Origin: Hawksworthiomyces lignivorus
Taxonomy: Eukaryota > Ascomycota > Sordariomycetes > Ophiostomatales > Ophiostomataceae
Length of the DNA stretch: 64,000 nt
Assembly (NCBI GenBank): GCA_002917075.1
Contig: NTMA01000001.1
Coordinates: forward strand, 186,001 to 250,000
Direction: 5' to 3'
The stretch's first letter is position 1. Each line of letters begins with the position of its first letter. The notes beneath the pieces were generated by a model. It saw nothing but the letters and a program-made list of their open reading frames with translations, made no database searches and had not been told where the DNA came from. Positions 34,440 to 45,225 of the stretch are shown here, one piece after another. A program made the position numbers and the translations under genes.

Positions 34440-35366
34440 ATACAATCCTTGGGCAGGAAGCATACATACATACGAATGCAGCAAAGGTTCCATTAAAATA
34501 TAGACAATAAAAATGGACCCAAGGTTCTTGATAAACGACATGAGAGAATTAAAAATACCTACGATTTCTGCAATGAAGATGAAAACCAGTGCAGCGAGGC
34601 AAGTTGAGAATAAGCGACAGGGCACAGAAGCTGTACCCAATGGAAAGAATGGAGAGTCGAGAAGCAGATCTTCATGAAGAAAGGAAATCGTGAGAGCAGA
34701 AGTGATGAAAGTGGAGAAAGAATGACAAAGAGAAGGGAAAGGAAAGAGAAAAGTGAAGCTTGATGCGATGCTCCAACGATCGAGACGCACCCGATCCCAT
34801 GGTATGCACATCTAGGTAGATATTACAAATTGATCAATCAAAAACAGGCTTGCAGGGAATATCATGGAATCCATGCAGGCTTCGCGTGGCATTTTTCCGA
34901 CCCTGTCGAACTGCGCAAGTGGAGACAAGAAATGAAGAAGAGCAAAGATCAGTTACATACCATGGGAATAGGTACTGGTGGGCAAAGCTCTGAACATGAT
35001 TCGTTCAGTCATGTCTTGCACGATCTGCCTCGTTGTTTGCGGTGTAGCTGTAATGCGAGCAAACCAATGGCGCGGTCTCACAGCGCAAAATTGCTGGCTA
35101 AATGCATGACGTCAGCTCTCCACCGTCCGCTGGAGCACAGTGACGATCTGCCGGGTTTTGGTCGGGGCCGACCGGGAAGTTCCAAAACGTACGACAACTA
35201 CACGAGTTCCGGACGACCGCTCAATTGATTTTTATTCTAGGCAGACACAATCGGTCCTCTTCTATATCTTTATCTTCTTCTGTTTGCACCTCACCACACC
35301 ACAACTGCTGCCCCTTCACAGCCCCCGCACTTCCGCCCACGCACAATACGCGCACAATCAGCCAAA
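34440..35366. other. Intergenic between transporter and DUF1772 gene
   Basis: 927 bases. No gene supported. A long minus open frame crosses the transporter 3' end (34269..34811) but is a shadow plus non-coding DNA. A perfect CRE palindrome lies at 35107..35114 in the promoter of the next gene. Confidence 0.45.
35107..35114 (+). promoter_or_regulatory. CRE palindrome TGACGTCA
   Basis: A perfect TGACGTCA, the ATF/CREB-type bZIP site used by fungal stress regulators, 253 bases before the DUF1772 ATG. An 8-bp perfect match is expected about once per 65 kb, so it may be chance. Confidence 0.3.
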
Positions 35367-35933
35367 ATGGTCACAATTGAAGCCTCGTCGGTGTCCAGCG
35401 CCCTCCACGCCGCCCAGGCGACGGCTCTCTTCATGTCCGCCGCGACTGCGGGCGCCTCTGTCGGCCTCTCGGCCTTTGCCATTCCGCGCCTGCTCGCCGA
35501 GCCTACGGGCCTCATGCTGCTCCAGTGGAGGAGCCTCTTCGAGTCGGCCAAGCCCGTCTTCATCAGCGCGGGAGCGCTCACCACCCTCGCCCATTCCGCC
35601 GCCTACCTCCTCGCCGCCCACAGCTTCGAGGTGCCGACCGTGCTCGCCAGCAGCCGCATGTCCCTCGTCGCCGCGGCGCTGAGCCTCTCCATCGTGCCCT
35701 ACACCTGGGTGGTGCTGATGCCCACCAACCGGGCGCTGCTGGCGCGCGCTGCGATCGCCGAGAAGGATGCCAGCACGAGCAAGGCCGACCGCGCCGCGGG
35801 AGGTGGCACCGTCTACACGGCCGAGGAGGTGGCCTCGTCCAAGGCCCTCGTCGACCGCTGGGGCACGCTGAACCTGGGCCGGTCGGCGCTGCTGGCAGCC
35901 TCAGCCATTGTGGGCCTGGTCATCTATCTGTAA
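35367..35933 (+). CDS. DUF1772 (anthrone-oxygenase-like) membrane protein
   Basis: Single exon, 188 residues; ATG in good context (CCAAAATGG). Four hydrophobic segments: about 15-45, 67-85, 98-116 (LVAAALSLSIVPYTWVVLM) and the C-terminal 168-187. The PYTWVVLMPTNRALL motif and the later LVDRWGTLNLGRSALL motif fit the DUF1772 family. Some fungal members oxidise anthrones to anthraquinones in polyketide pathways; most have no assigned role. No polyketide synthase is near, so a general oxygenase or housekeeping role is possible. The neighbour downstream is an aldehyde dehydrogenase in tail-to-tail orientation. Confidence 0.8.
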   Translation: MVTIEASSVSSALHAAQATALFMSAATAGASVGLSAFAIPRLLAEPTGLMLLQWRSLFESAKPVFISAGALTTLAHSAAYLLAAHSFEVPTVLASSRMSLVAAALSLSIVPYTWVVLMPTNRALLARAAIAEKDASTSKADRAAGGGTVYTAEEVASSKALVDRWGTLNLGRSALLAASAIVGLVIYL

Positions 35934-36332
35934 GGAGAAAAGGACGAGAGGGCGCAGAGTGGAGAGAAATCTTTCAATCGAGTATACTTGAAATCAGCAT
36001 TTACGTGTTTGAGAGGCAACCAGAACCTTACAATGGAAGAAGAGAAGGATATACATATGGCGACCTATTTTGTCCGCCTTAAAAGGAGAAAAGAGAGGAG
36101 TCATAGGAAAAGGGTGGCGTGAATCTCCCCTCAGGTACATAAAAAGACACAAAAAATTCACAATTGTACAATATTTGTTATTATTGCAGTTCGCAACTCG
36201 ACTACTTTTGAGAGTGCTATCCTGGAGCTTTTTACGATCGCTGTAGTGACAGAATAAAGCCTACATACAGAGGGAACCAAAAAAAAGGAAAAGAAAAGGT
36301 AGATCACTTTTGCGCGCTCCCCACTACTGCTT
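35934..36332. other. Convergent intergenic region
   Basis: 399 bases between the converging stops of the DUF1772 gene (plus) and the aldehyde dehydrogenase (minus). No gene; likely both polyadenylation regions. Confidence 0.6.
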
Positions 36333-37862
36333 TCATACCCGGTACGTGATCGTCTTGGTGCGCACCCACTCGTCCAGGCCGGCGTTGAAGCGGCCGAAGC
36401 CGCTGGACTTGACGCCGCCGTGGGGCAGGGCGGGCTCGTCGTGGACGGTCATGTTGTTGATGTGGACGGCGCCGGACTCGATGGCGCGGGCCATGCGCAG
36501 GCCGCGGCGCAGGTCCTCGGTGAAGACGGCGGCCGACAGGCCGTAGTCGGTGTCGTTGGCGAGGCGCAGGGCCTCCTCCTCGGAGTCGACCACGTACAGG
36601 CTGACGGTGGGGCCGAAGCTCTCGGTGGCGTAGAGGGCCATGTCGGGGGTGATGCCGGCGACGATGAGGGGGCGCAGGCGGGCGGGTTCCGCGGCGAGCC
36701 CCTCGAGCGCGGCGGCGACGGTGGCCGTGGGCGGGACCAGGTGGGCGCCCTTGGCCAGGGCGTCCTCGACGAGGCCGCGGGCCTTGTCGGCGGCGCGTGG
36801 CTGGATGAGCAGCGGGGCGGGGCGGGACTCGGAAGCGTCGCTGGCGCCGAAGAACTTGGCGACGCTGGCGGCGAGCTCGGCCTCGAAGGCGGCGGCCACG
36901 TCGCGGTGCACGATGATGCGCTCGGTGCTCATGCAGATCTGGCCCGCGTTGAGAAAGGCGCCAAGGGCGCACTGGTCGGCGGCCAGCGCGAGGTCGGCGT
37001 CGCGCCAGACGATGGCGGGGGCCTTGCCGCCGAGCTCGAGCAGCGCCGGCTTGAGGTGCTCGCCGGCGAGGCGGCCGATGATGCGGCCGACCACCGTCGA
37101 CCCGGTAAAGTTGACCTTGCGCACGGCCGGGTGCGCGACCAGCGCCTCGGTCACGGCGGCCGCGTCCGCCGGCGCCGCGTATACGACGTTGACGACGCCC
37201 GCCGGCAGGCCTGCCTCGGCAAACACGGAGCCGATGGCCCACAAGGTGCGCGGCGCCAGCTCCGTCGCCTTGAGCACGACCGTGTTGCCCGCCGCCAGCG
37301 GAAACAGCACCGCGCGCGTGCCCAGGATGTACGGCGCGTTCCACGGCGCCAGCGCCAGCACCACGCCGTACGGCTCGCGCAGCACCAGCGCGCCCACGCT
37401 CGGGTCCTGCGTCGGCGGCGCCGCCCCGACGTTGGCCGTCGCCGCCCGCCCCGCCGCGTCCCGCATAAAGTTCGCCGCCTCTCCCACATTGAACTCCGCC
37501 CAGTCCCGCGTCGCCCCCGTCTCCTCCTGCATGTACCCCACCAGCTCGTCCCGCCGCCGCTCCATCACCTCCGCCGCCCGCAGCAGCAGGTCGCGCCGCG
37601 CCCGCGGCGTGCTGGCCCGCCAGCCCGGGAACGCCGCCTGCGCCGCCGCCACCGCCGCCTCCGCGTCCGCTGGCAGCGCGCCGCTGAACTGGTGCACCAC
37701 CTTGCCCGTGGACGGGTTGACGACGTCGAACCGGCGCTCCGAGACGACGTCCTCGCCGTTCACGAGGAATGGGACGGTAAACAAGCTCGGCGGCGAGACG
37801 CCGTTGCTCTTAGGCGCCTCGACGGGGACGACGGGCTCCGCCGTCTTTGTCTCTTCCGCCAT
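36333..37862 (-). CDS. Aldehyde dehydrogenase, vanillin/salicylaldehyde-type
   Basis: Single exon, 509 residues from the ATG at 37862. The open frame continues 62 codons upstream without a better start. The reaction is NAD(P)-dependent oxidation of an aldehyde to the acid. Seen: Asn175 in PWNAP, cofactor Lys198 in VLKAT, FTGSTVVGR at the nucleotide fold, general base Glu276 in LELGGKAPAI, and nucleophile Cys310 in NAGQICMSTERI. The NAGQICMSTER box is shared with salicylaldehyde, benzaldehyde and vanillin dehydrogenases, whereas many other ALDHs have NxGQxC with different flanks. No targeting signal, so cytosolic. Grouped with a quinate/sugar-type permease and a DUF1772 protein. Aromatic aldehyde oxidation is my best guess; the substrate is unproven. 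Confidence 0.9.
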   Translation of the reverse strand: MAEETKTAEPVVPVEAPKSNGVSPPSLFTVPFLVNGEDVVSERRFDVVNPSTGKVVHQFSGALPADAEAAVAAAQAAFPGWRASTPRARRDLLLRAAEVMERRRDELVGYMQEETGATRDWAEFNVGEAANFMRDAAGRAATANVGAAPPTQDPSVGALVLREPYGVVLALAPWNAPYILGTRAVLFPLAAGNTVVLKATELAPRTLWAIGSVFAEAGLPAGVVNVVYAAPADAAAVTEALVAHPAVRKVNFTGSTVVGRIIGRLAGEHLKPALLELGGKAPAIVWRDADLALAADQCALGAFLNAGQICMSTERIIVHRDVAAAFEAELAASVAKFFGASDASESRPAPLLIQPRAADKARGLVEDALAKGAHLVPPTATVAAALEGLAAEPARLRPLIVAGITPDMALYATESFGPTVSLYVVDSEEEALRLANDTDYGLSAAVFTEDLRRGLRMARAIESGAVHINNMTVHDEPALPHGGVKSSGFGRFNAGLDEWVRTKTITYRV

Positions 37863-39836
37863 ATCTGAAGTGCCTTGTTCTTGTAAGTGAACAGAGTTTG
37901 TCTCACTTTGCTCTCTCTGTATCTCTCTGATTTCTGTTTTATTCTCTCCTTTAAGTTTGCTCCTTTCCCCCTTTCTTCTCTTCTTTCTCTTCTTATTCCT
38001 TTCTTCGTCTTGGGAATGAGACAGTTTAAAACGACGTATGCAGGACAAGACGGCACACCCCGTCGGAGAATCCTATAAATCCTCTGCCACCTTTCTGTAT
38101 TTACTCCGTATTTCCATCATGTTGATGACATACTTGCTGGGAGGAACTTGTGGCCGAGGTGAGATACTGAGGGGGGCGGCAGACCCCAGAAGACAAGTCG
38201 ACTAGTGTGCCAACTATTTGCTATCCGAACCCAATGCCGAGTCGAGCCTAGATGCATAAGATCATACGCTAGAATGGTGGGACCTGTTCAAGAGCGAGGA
38301 GTATTCCACGGAAGGACGCGGAGGGAACTAGAGGATTTCAGGATCCGAGAGCCAAAGAAAAGAGACGACACAAGAGCAAAAGCTTCCGGACACTTCGCAC
38401 TGGCAGTGCTCTGAATTCCATGACTGCGAAGGCGCCAGCTGCCAGAAGCAGCCTGCTACTTAATAATTTCTGTCGGAAAGAAACAAAATGGGAGCGGGGA
38501 TCGCATAAACTACGAGGCTTCCTTTCCCTCAGATAATGCTATAGTAACAGCTTGAATCCTGGAGAAAGTGGGTGTGCCCGTTGGTCGCCTGTCGGCTGTA
38601 TCAAAGCGTCGTCATATGCACTTTTTTGCCAGTTTCATCCAAACAGGCCGCCGCGTCGCAAGCCACTACCCCCGTCGAAGAAAAGAGGAGAAAATGAAAA
38701 AGGACACTTGGAACAGAACTAGATGCGACAGTAGCAATTGTCTGACTCGTACAAATGGTGCGCAGTGCTGTGCCCTTAACAGAATTGGGAAAGCCTCGCG
38801 GAAGAACATTAAAAAAATGGCCTCCTCCGCATTCCAAAGGACGTCTGTCTACGTGAAGCAGGTGAGGTAATACTCCAAAAAAAAAAAGAACCTAGCCTAG
38901 ACCTCTTGAGCCATCGGGGACCCTGCTGCAGGCATAGATAGATCCGAGACTAGGGATTCCATTGGAGGATTGCATCCGCTGCATGATTAGCTCGTTTCTC
39001 CCACCTGTTTTGTCCTTATGCCAGTTCACCTTGAGAGGGGATTACAGCTTTAAAGCGGAGGGGCGCTGTTCTGGCCGCCGTTTTCAGTAGGTGTGAACCA
39101 TTATTCTTGGCGTCCTTTACAGCAAAGTTTGTCTCTTAGAAGTGCTTTGTATTTCGTGGCAACTTACAGTATCACCAACAACGCGTCGTGAATATGGCCT
39201 TCCCCCTGTCCTCCCCGCCACCTTCCAAACCTCCCAAAAGCCCGAATCTACACCGCATGGCCATGGTCCTTACACTTCTGAAAGCCTGTAGTTATGTACG
39301 CTTAGAGTGAAGCATGATCCGGCTTTGGATCTACGGGATTATGTGGCCACTACTATCAAAATGATAAGAGTATATGAATGGGTCAAGGGTCGTGGGCATA
39401 CGCACACCACATTAATCTTGTTTGACTTTATAGACTGCGTCAACTTGCTTGAGGGTGTTATAAATCGTCACTCCCATAGCTTTCCTTTTTTTTAGTTTAA
39501 GCAACCTTTGGGGGGAAACCTGTGAAGAATTTTGAAATTTGGAGAATACAACAACTATAACTCTACAGCGTTTGAGTGTATCCCAGCTGCGAGTTATGAG
39601 TTTGGGAACGTACGCTGCGTATGTAGCTCTTTAGTTGTTGGGTAGTTTACGCAGCTGAAACAGTTCATTGCTCGCAATAACAAGGCTCGGCTAACGGCTA
39701 ACGGCTATCATTAAATGCTACACCGTTCAGCCTCTTAACTTTCGTAAGCCTGAAGGTATGCCGAGACGAGTCTTGCTGGAGGTATTTTGTTTCTCGGCCT
39801 GCCAGAAATATATTTCGAGAACAGCATGACAGGTGT
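37863..39836. other. Intergenic, no gene seen
   Basis: 2 kb between the aldehyde dehydrogenase start and the tail of the NLR gene. Pyrimidine-rich leader at 37900-38000; TACTCCGTA at 38102..38110; short tandem CGGCTAA copies near 39690. No protein-like frame beyond small chance ORFs. Confidence 0.5.
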
Positions 39837-40059
39837 TTAGTCCGGAGGCGGCTTAGCGGTTTTGAAAGCATCAATCATTTGAAAGATACGCTCGTGTCGT
39901 TTTGCAGCAGCCTTCAAGAGCGGCGTCCGACCGAAACCTTCATCTCTTGTCTCAATATCTGCGCCTTTGTCGAGCAGCAGCCGTACAATAGCCTTATTGC
40001 CTCTCTCGACAGCACACGATAACGGCGTCCGGCCTGTCCCTTCATCTTTTGCCTCAATG
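39837..40059 (-). pseudogene. Out-of-frame C-terminal ankyrin repeats of the NLR gene
   Basis: Directly beyond the NLR stop, the frame shifted by 2 nt continues as ankyrin sequence: RGADIEAKDEGTGRTPL, then AIVRLLLDKGADIETRDE, a diverged cap repeat (PLLKAAAKRHERIFQMIDAF) and a stop at 39837. The upstream array and this tail join in frame if two bases (AG) missing between 40074 and 40075 are restored, as all other repeats have GTCGAGCAGCAG where this one has GTCGCAGCAG. So about 75 residues, including the capping repeat, are cut off in this allele. Confidence 0.75.
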
Positions 40060-41365
40060 TCAGCGCCTCTGTCGCAGCAGCCGTACAACAGCCTCATAGC
40101 CCCTCTCGGCGGCCCACGATAACGGCGTCCGACCGAAATCTTCATCCTTTGCCTCAATATCTGCGCCTTTGTCGAGCAGCAGCCGTACAACAGCCTCATG
40201 GCCCTTCTCAGCAGCCCACGATAACGGTGTCCTGCCTATCCACCTATCTTTTGCCTCAATGTCAGCGCCTTTGTCGAGCAGCAGCCGTACAATAGCCTCA
40301 TGGCCCTTCTCAGCAGCCCACGATAACGGCGTCTTGCCATTTGTCTCAATGTCAGCGCCTCTGTCGAGCAGCAGCCGTACAATAGCCTCATGGCCATTCT
40401 CAACAGCCCACGATAACGGTGTCTTGCCCATCCGCCCATATTTTGCCTCAATGTCAGCGCCTCTGTCGAGCAGCAGCCGTACAATAGCCTCATGGCCCCC
40501 CCCAGCAGCCCACCATAACGGTGTCTTGCCTATCCGCCCATCTTTTGCCTCAATGTTAGCGCCTCTGTCGAGCAGCAGCCGTACAATAGCCTCATGGCCC
40601 CTCTCGGCGGCCCACAATAACGGCGTCCGACCGAAATCTTTATCCTTTGCCTCAATATCTGCGCCTTTGTCGAGCAGCAGCCGTACAACAGCCTCATGGC
40701 CCTTCTCAGCAGCCCACGATAACGGTGTCTTGCTTGTCCACCTATCTTTCGCCTCAATGTCAGCGCCTCTGTCGAGCAGCAGCCGTACAATAGCCTCATG
40801 GCCCTTCTCAGCAGCCCACCATAACGGTGTCTTGCCCATCCGCCCATCTTTTGCCTCAATGTCAGCGCCTTTGTCGAGCAGCAGCCGTACAACAGCCTCA
40901 TGGCCCTTCTCAGCAGCCCACGATAACGGTGTCCTGCCTATCCACCTATCTTTTGCCTCAATGTCAGCGCCTCTGTCGAGCAGCAGCCGTACAATAGCCT
41001 CATGGCCCTCCCCAGCAGCCCACCATAACGGTGTCTTGCCTATCCGCCCATCTTTTGCCTCAATGTTAGCGCCTCTGTCGAGCAGCAGCCGTACAATAGC
41101 CTCATGGCCCTTCTTAGCAGCCCACGATAACGGCGTCTGGCCTGTTTCCTTATCTTTTGCCTCTATATCAGCGCCACTGTTAAGCAGCAGCTGCCCAACA
41201 GCCTCGTGTCCTTCCATAGCAGCCCATATTAGCGGCACCCCCCCATGGGTCTGATCTCTTGCTTCTATATCGGATTTTCTATCGAGTAGAAGCTGCACAA
41301 GAGCCTTGTGACGTATTTTGGCGGCATTTGACAATAGACTTCGACCGTCTGTATCTCTCATGTTT
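39880..41365 (-). repeat. Tandem ~102-bp ankyrin-coding repeats
   Basis: About fifteen units of 102 bp (34 codons). The inner ones are nearly identical over blocks such as GAGCAGCAGCCGTACAATAG; the first two (near 41130-41365) and the last are diverged. Unit 10 lacks 12 bp (near 40338-40350, only TTTGTC left between the TPL and DIE codons), keeping frame; unit 13 lacks 2 bp. Similar units recur with a spacing of five (units 3-4 versus 8-9, 6-8 versus 11-13), pointing to block duplication of about 0.5 kb. Confidence 0.85.
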
Positions 41366-44243
41366 GGGTCGCACGCAGCACAAAGGAACCAGAGGAGTCC
41401 CTCATCATTTTGCTTTAACACAAATGAGAGTATGCCTCGATCTTTAGAAAAGGCAGCACCTCGGTCTATCTTCATGCATTTATTTGTGTCTGTTGCGAAG
41501 CTGCGATGTAAGTCACGAAGCTGAGGCAAGTTCGGTTGAAGTACCAAGTGCACCTCTACGAATGCCGCAGCAGCACCGTTGTTCCCTGTGGCCAAAGATG
41601 CGAAGAATGGCGTCCCATAACGCTCATCTTCTAGTGAAAAACAGGCGTGTCTCGACGGGTGAATTTTGATGAGAGCTGCGGCGTTGTGCTCCGCCAGCAG
41701 ATACAAAAGGCTTGCCTTGAGCGTGTAACGTCGGGCTTGGTGTAGCTCCCACAGGTTATTGAATTTGATCCAGCTGGTACGGTCAAAGCCCTGCAGAAAG
41801 TTTGTCTGGCTGATACTACCTGTTTCTGCTGCGTCCGCATGATATAGAATATTCTTCGTGGCGTATTTTAAAAAAGGGAACTTCTTACTCGCTGCACGAC
41901 GGAGTTTTTCCGTCGCATTTGATGTTGCTGAGGGAAACAAACTGTGAACGACGAGGGACTTGGCGGCGTCCAAATGCAATTGGCTGAGGCAGCATTGTTT
42001 TAGTCGTTCATGACTTTTACCTTCGAAGTTGCCACCGATGTCCGACCAGATTCTCTCGAAGCCATGGTCCTTGAGAAAAAAGTCTTTGACGGACTCATGA
42101 ATGAACTGAACTGTTGGAGCTGCAGACTTGGTAACTTCGGCAAGGCCTTTGGAAGAATCGAGAATGAATCTCTGAATAGCCGCTGCGTTTATCTCCTCGG
42201 GATCCCACTCATATAGTACCTCGGATTTGTCACCGGAGAGTATGGCGAAGTACAGCTCTTTTGGCTTCAGTGGCCGTCTGGCAAAAAGCACCCACTGAAT
42301 ACATAGTAGTAATTTTCCTCTATTGAGACTATCTCGTGTCAGAATGTTGTGGAAGAGCTCGTGCAGATCTCCAGGGATGTCGCGAAGCTTTTGTCGAAGT
42401 GCATAAATTCGGCCACCGTCATACTCTTTGTTCAAGATCTCTACCACTAGGACAACCCAGACGAAGACGCCAGCTGCCTTTTCTTGGAGCTCGGTGCGGA
42501 TTCGTCCGGTAAGGCTGCTATCTCCAATCTGCAGCTCGCTGTTTATATAGCTGGTGATGTCCTGGGTATGCCCATCCTGTCTTTCGAGAATAAAACTAAG
42601 GCTCTTTGGAATCGTGATGTGGGGATAATGTCTGCTTGCATAGCAAACACGAAATTGAATACCTGCTGACGTAGCCTGCTCGCCTAGGTCTCTAAAGAAC
42701 GACACCATATCACGGATCTCATGTTCGCGGCATTCGTCTAAAGCATCAACGAAGCAAATCAATGACGTTCCTACCAAACTCAGAACGACTTGCTCGAAGC
42801 ACAATTTCAAAGCCTCGACACTCCACTGAACCTCCCATGATGTTAATTCGATGGAGTTGAAGACATCGTGATGTGTTCGACACCGCTTCAGAAGCTGCAG
42901 TAAAAGCGATCGGTACATGCCAATTGTGGACTTCTCTAGCTCAGTGCCTCGCGCATTGAAAAAGAAAGAGAGAATAATTGCATCTTTCATATTTCTGCGC
43001 GTGTTGGCGAGGGAAAATTTCATCAACGTCGACTTTCCGGCACCAGGCTTCCCCTTAATCCACAGGAAGCCGTCGTGGTCGACAAGTTTGCTGGGGTCAA
43101 GCCAGTCGAGATACTCGGATTTTAATAGTAACCATTCGCATGTTTTTGCATGTGCTTTTTTGATGGACAGATGGCGAGCTTCAATCTGGTCAAATTTTAA
43201 TAAATCGAGTAGGGTTTGCTTTTGTTCGTTGCTCAATACTGAGAGCCTTGGGATTTTCGATGGCGGCTCGGCTGCATTGTCATCGTTGGATTCGTCACGC
43301 GGCATCTTAAACCTCTGCATTCGCTCAGCTGTATTTAAGAACAATTAGTACATCCTTTGTGAAATTATTTCTTTACTATAACTTTTTGAGAATACTTACA
43401 GAAAGGTAGAGATGTATAAGACGTAGGCATAGCAGAGCAAGATGCTACGCCTTCGTTGACGTGTACGGAAACGCCAGTCGCCGCTGGAATCGACAAAGGC
43501 GCGAATCTTGTAGTTTTGCCAATTTCTTCAACCAAACGGTCGAATGCTTTTTGCTGCCCTTCACCGTACAGTAATGTCATCTGGACGTCGAAGATACCAA
43601 ATAAAGAGTACACGCGATCTTCTTCGCGTGTGGTCATTCTTTTTTCGGCCCATCTCATCCGCTCTGAAACAGCGAACTCAGAGAGAGGGCTGCCTCGGAG
43701 GGCTTCGAGGGGAATTCTTGTTATGTCATGGATATGCTGTCCCAGAGTTTCTTTATTCCCTAAGAACACTTCCTCTTTAGAAAAGAACTCCACCGACTCT
43801 GGGGCGATCAGTTCTTGCAGCGTCCATCCACGGGTGAACCATCTGCTCTTCCAAAGTTCGGACTCCCAGGCCAGCTCGATGGGTGTGCTACTGGCGCCGG
43901 AAGCGGGTCCCGAGACGTCCTCGAGGTAGGCGTAACAGACCGTCGCATCGCGATACCAGCGAAACATGCAATTGATAGCTTCCTGGAGCTCAACGCTATT
44001 GGTCTTGTCGATGCAGCATGTATCCACCCAAAAGTAGCACAAATTACGGCGCCATGCCTGTTCTCCACAGAAAAGGATCTTTCTGTAGCCAGGTTTATGC
44101 TCCCCTGTGCCGTCTAACAGGTCTTGGAAGGTGACCTCCTCAGGGCCCCATGTATGCGAAAGTATTGCGTACGGTGGAAGTTTGTCGTTGGGAAATTCGT
44201 TTAAGGAGATCTTGCCTGTATTCGAGCGTCTCAAGAGACGCAT
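40060..44243 (-). CDS. HET-NACHT-ankyrin STAND protein (fungal NLR, incompatibility type)
   Basis: Model complement(join(40060..43328,43400..44243)), 1,370 residues. The intron of 71 nt has a perfect GTAAGT donor, a TACTAAT branch and an ACAG acceptor. Exon 1 is a HET domain (residues 1-260): LPPYAILSHTWG, FWVDTCCIDKTNSVELQEAI, SRWFTRGWTLQELIAP and REEDRVYSLFGIF are the hallmark HET boxes. NACHT NTPase: Walker A GKPGAGKST (374-382) and Walker B ICFVDALDEC (472-481). From about residue 935 on lies a tandem array of 34-residue ankyrin repeats (GRTPLSWAAEKGHEAIVRLL type). In known fungal NLRs the repeats sense a ligand, NACHT oligomerises and HET triggers cell death in heterokaryon incompatibility or defence. 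The array ends abruptly at a 2-nt frameshift. Retaining the intron would give a 292-residue HET-only protein. Confidence 0.88.
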
Positions 44244-45225
44244 GCTTCATAGCAAAGCCAAGTGAAACGGTCGGATTATCCGCGGTTTGTCTTCTGAATG
44301 TTGCCGAGGGCTCGAGGGTTTGTTAGCAGTCGCCGATCGATAGTGGAGACGAAGGTTACTGGCAGCAACAGCAAACTGGTGGAAAGTTCTGCTACACAGT
44401 TAAACAGGACCAGTTTGTCTCGCCAAGTTCATAATATGAAAACGTTGCGTAGCTCGTAGCCGAAGTTAAAATTATATTGTCAAAATTAAACACGACCGTA
44501 CAGTTTAATAAGGAAGCCTCAGCCTGCTCTTTGTTTAAGGCATGGATCGACGCAAGGGCGGTGAGCCTGAAGTCACGAAATCTACAGGCAGATTTTCAGC
44601 TGGGACACAGCACCTTTTCTGATAGGGGTTTGCACAGCCTGCTTTCCGTCGTTGCCTGTGCGAGGTCCGCAAGGAATCATTGGCGCCCATGAGGCAAAGG
44701 GTATCTATCACGGGGCTCCCCCATGTGACATGGCACGTGGTGGTCATTGATACATTGTCTAGATTTGTAGTTGAGTGCGTCGAGGAGTCGAAAGTTTTCA
44801 AGTAAGAAAGGTAGCGCAGCCCCATATTCTCTTAATTGAGAAGACCACCAGTTTTGGAGGCCGCAACAACGCCTCTAGACAACTTACATAAAAGACTACG
44901 ATTATTAATTCGCTGTGCCACTATGCATCAATTCGTTTTTCCTTTTATTTTTTGCCTGCCTGCTATGCTCTAAATTTTATGCCGTTTCCAACAAACTTGG
45001 ATAGCTATGCTTTCCTCGCCCGCCCTGCATTTCCCTGTTGCTCTCCTAGCCCGTCTTAGAGTCAAAATACAACCTCATCCATAGTACAGAAAATTTTACA
45101 ATCGTGAAAATGTGCAACGCAAATTGGGAGAATAATTTGGGGGAGGGAGGAGAGGGGAAGAGAAAGTAATGTAGATTGAAGTAAAAGAAAGAAGTGAAGG
45201 AAGAAGAAGAAAAAAAACAGGGATA
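44244..45225. other. Intergenic, NLR promoter
   Basis: 982 bases between the NLR ATG and the stop of the ZZ/EF-hand gene, both minus. No gene supported. The part near 44530-44760 is GC-balanced, unlike the AT-rich remainder, but gives no usable frame. Confidence 0.45.

Noticed and set aside
34269..34811. 180-codon minus frame at the end of the transporter
   Set aside because: Part shadow of the transporter 3' exon, part Ser/Phe-rich non-coding DNA.
36420..37868. Long plus-strand frame opposite the aldehyde dehydrogenase
   Set aside because: Gly/Arg/His-rich antisense shadow with no domain.
40169..41254. 361-codon repetitive Ser-rich plus frame in the ankyrin array
   Set aside because: Antisense of the ankyrin repeats; the repetition is inherited from them.
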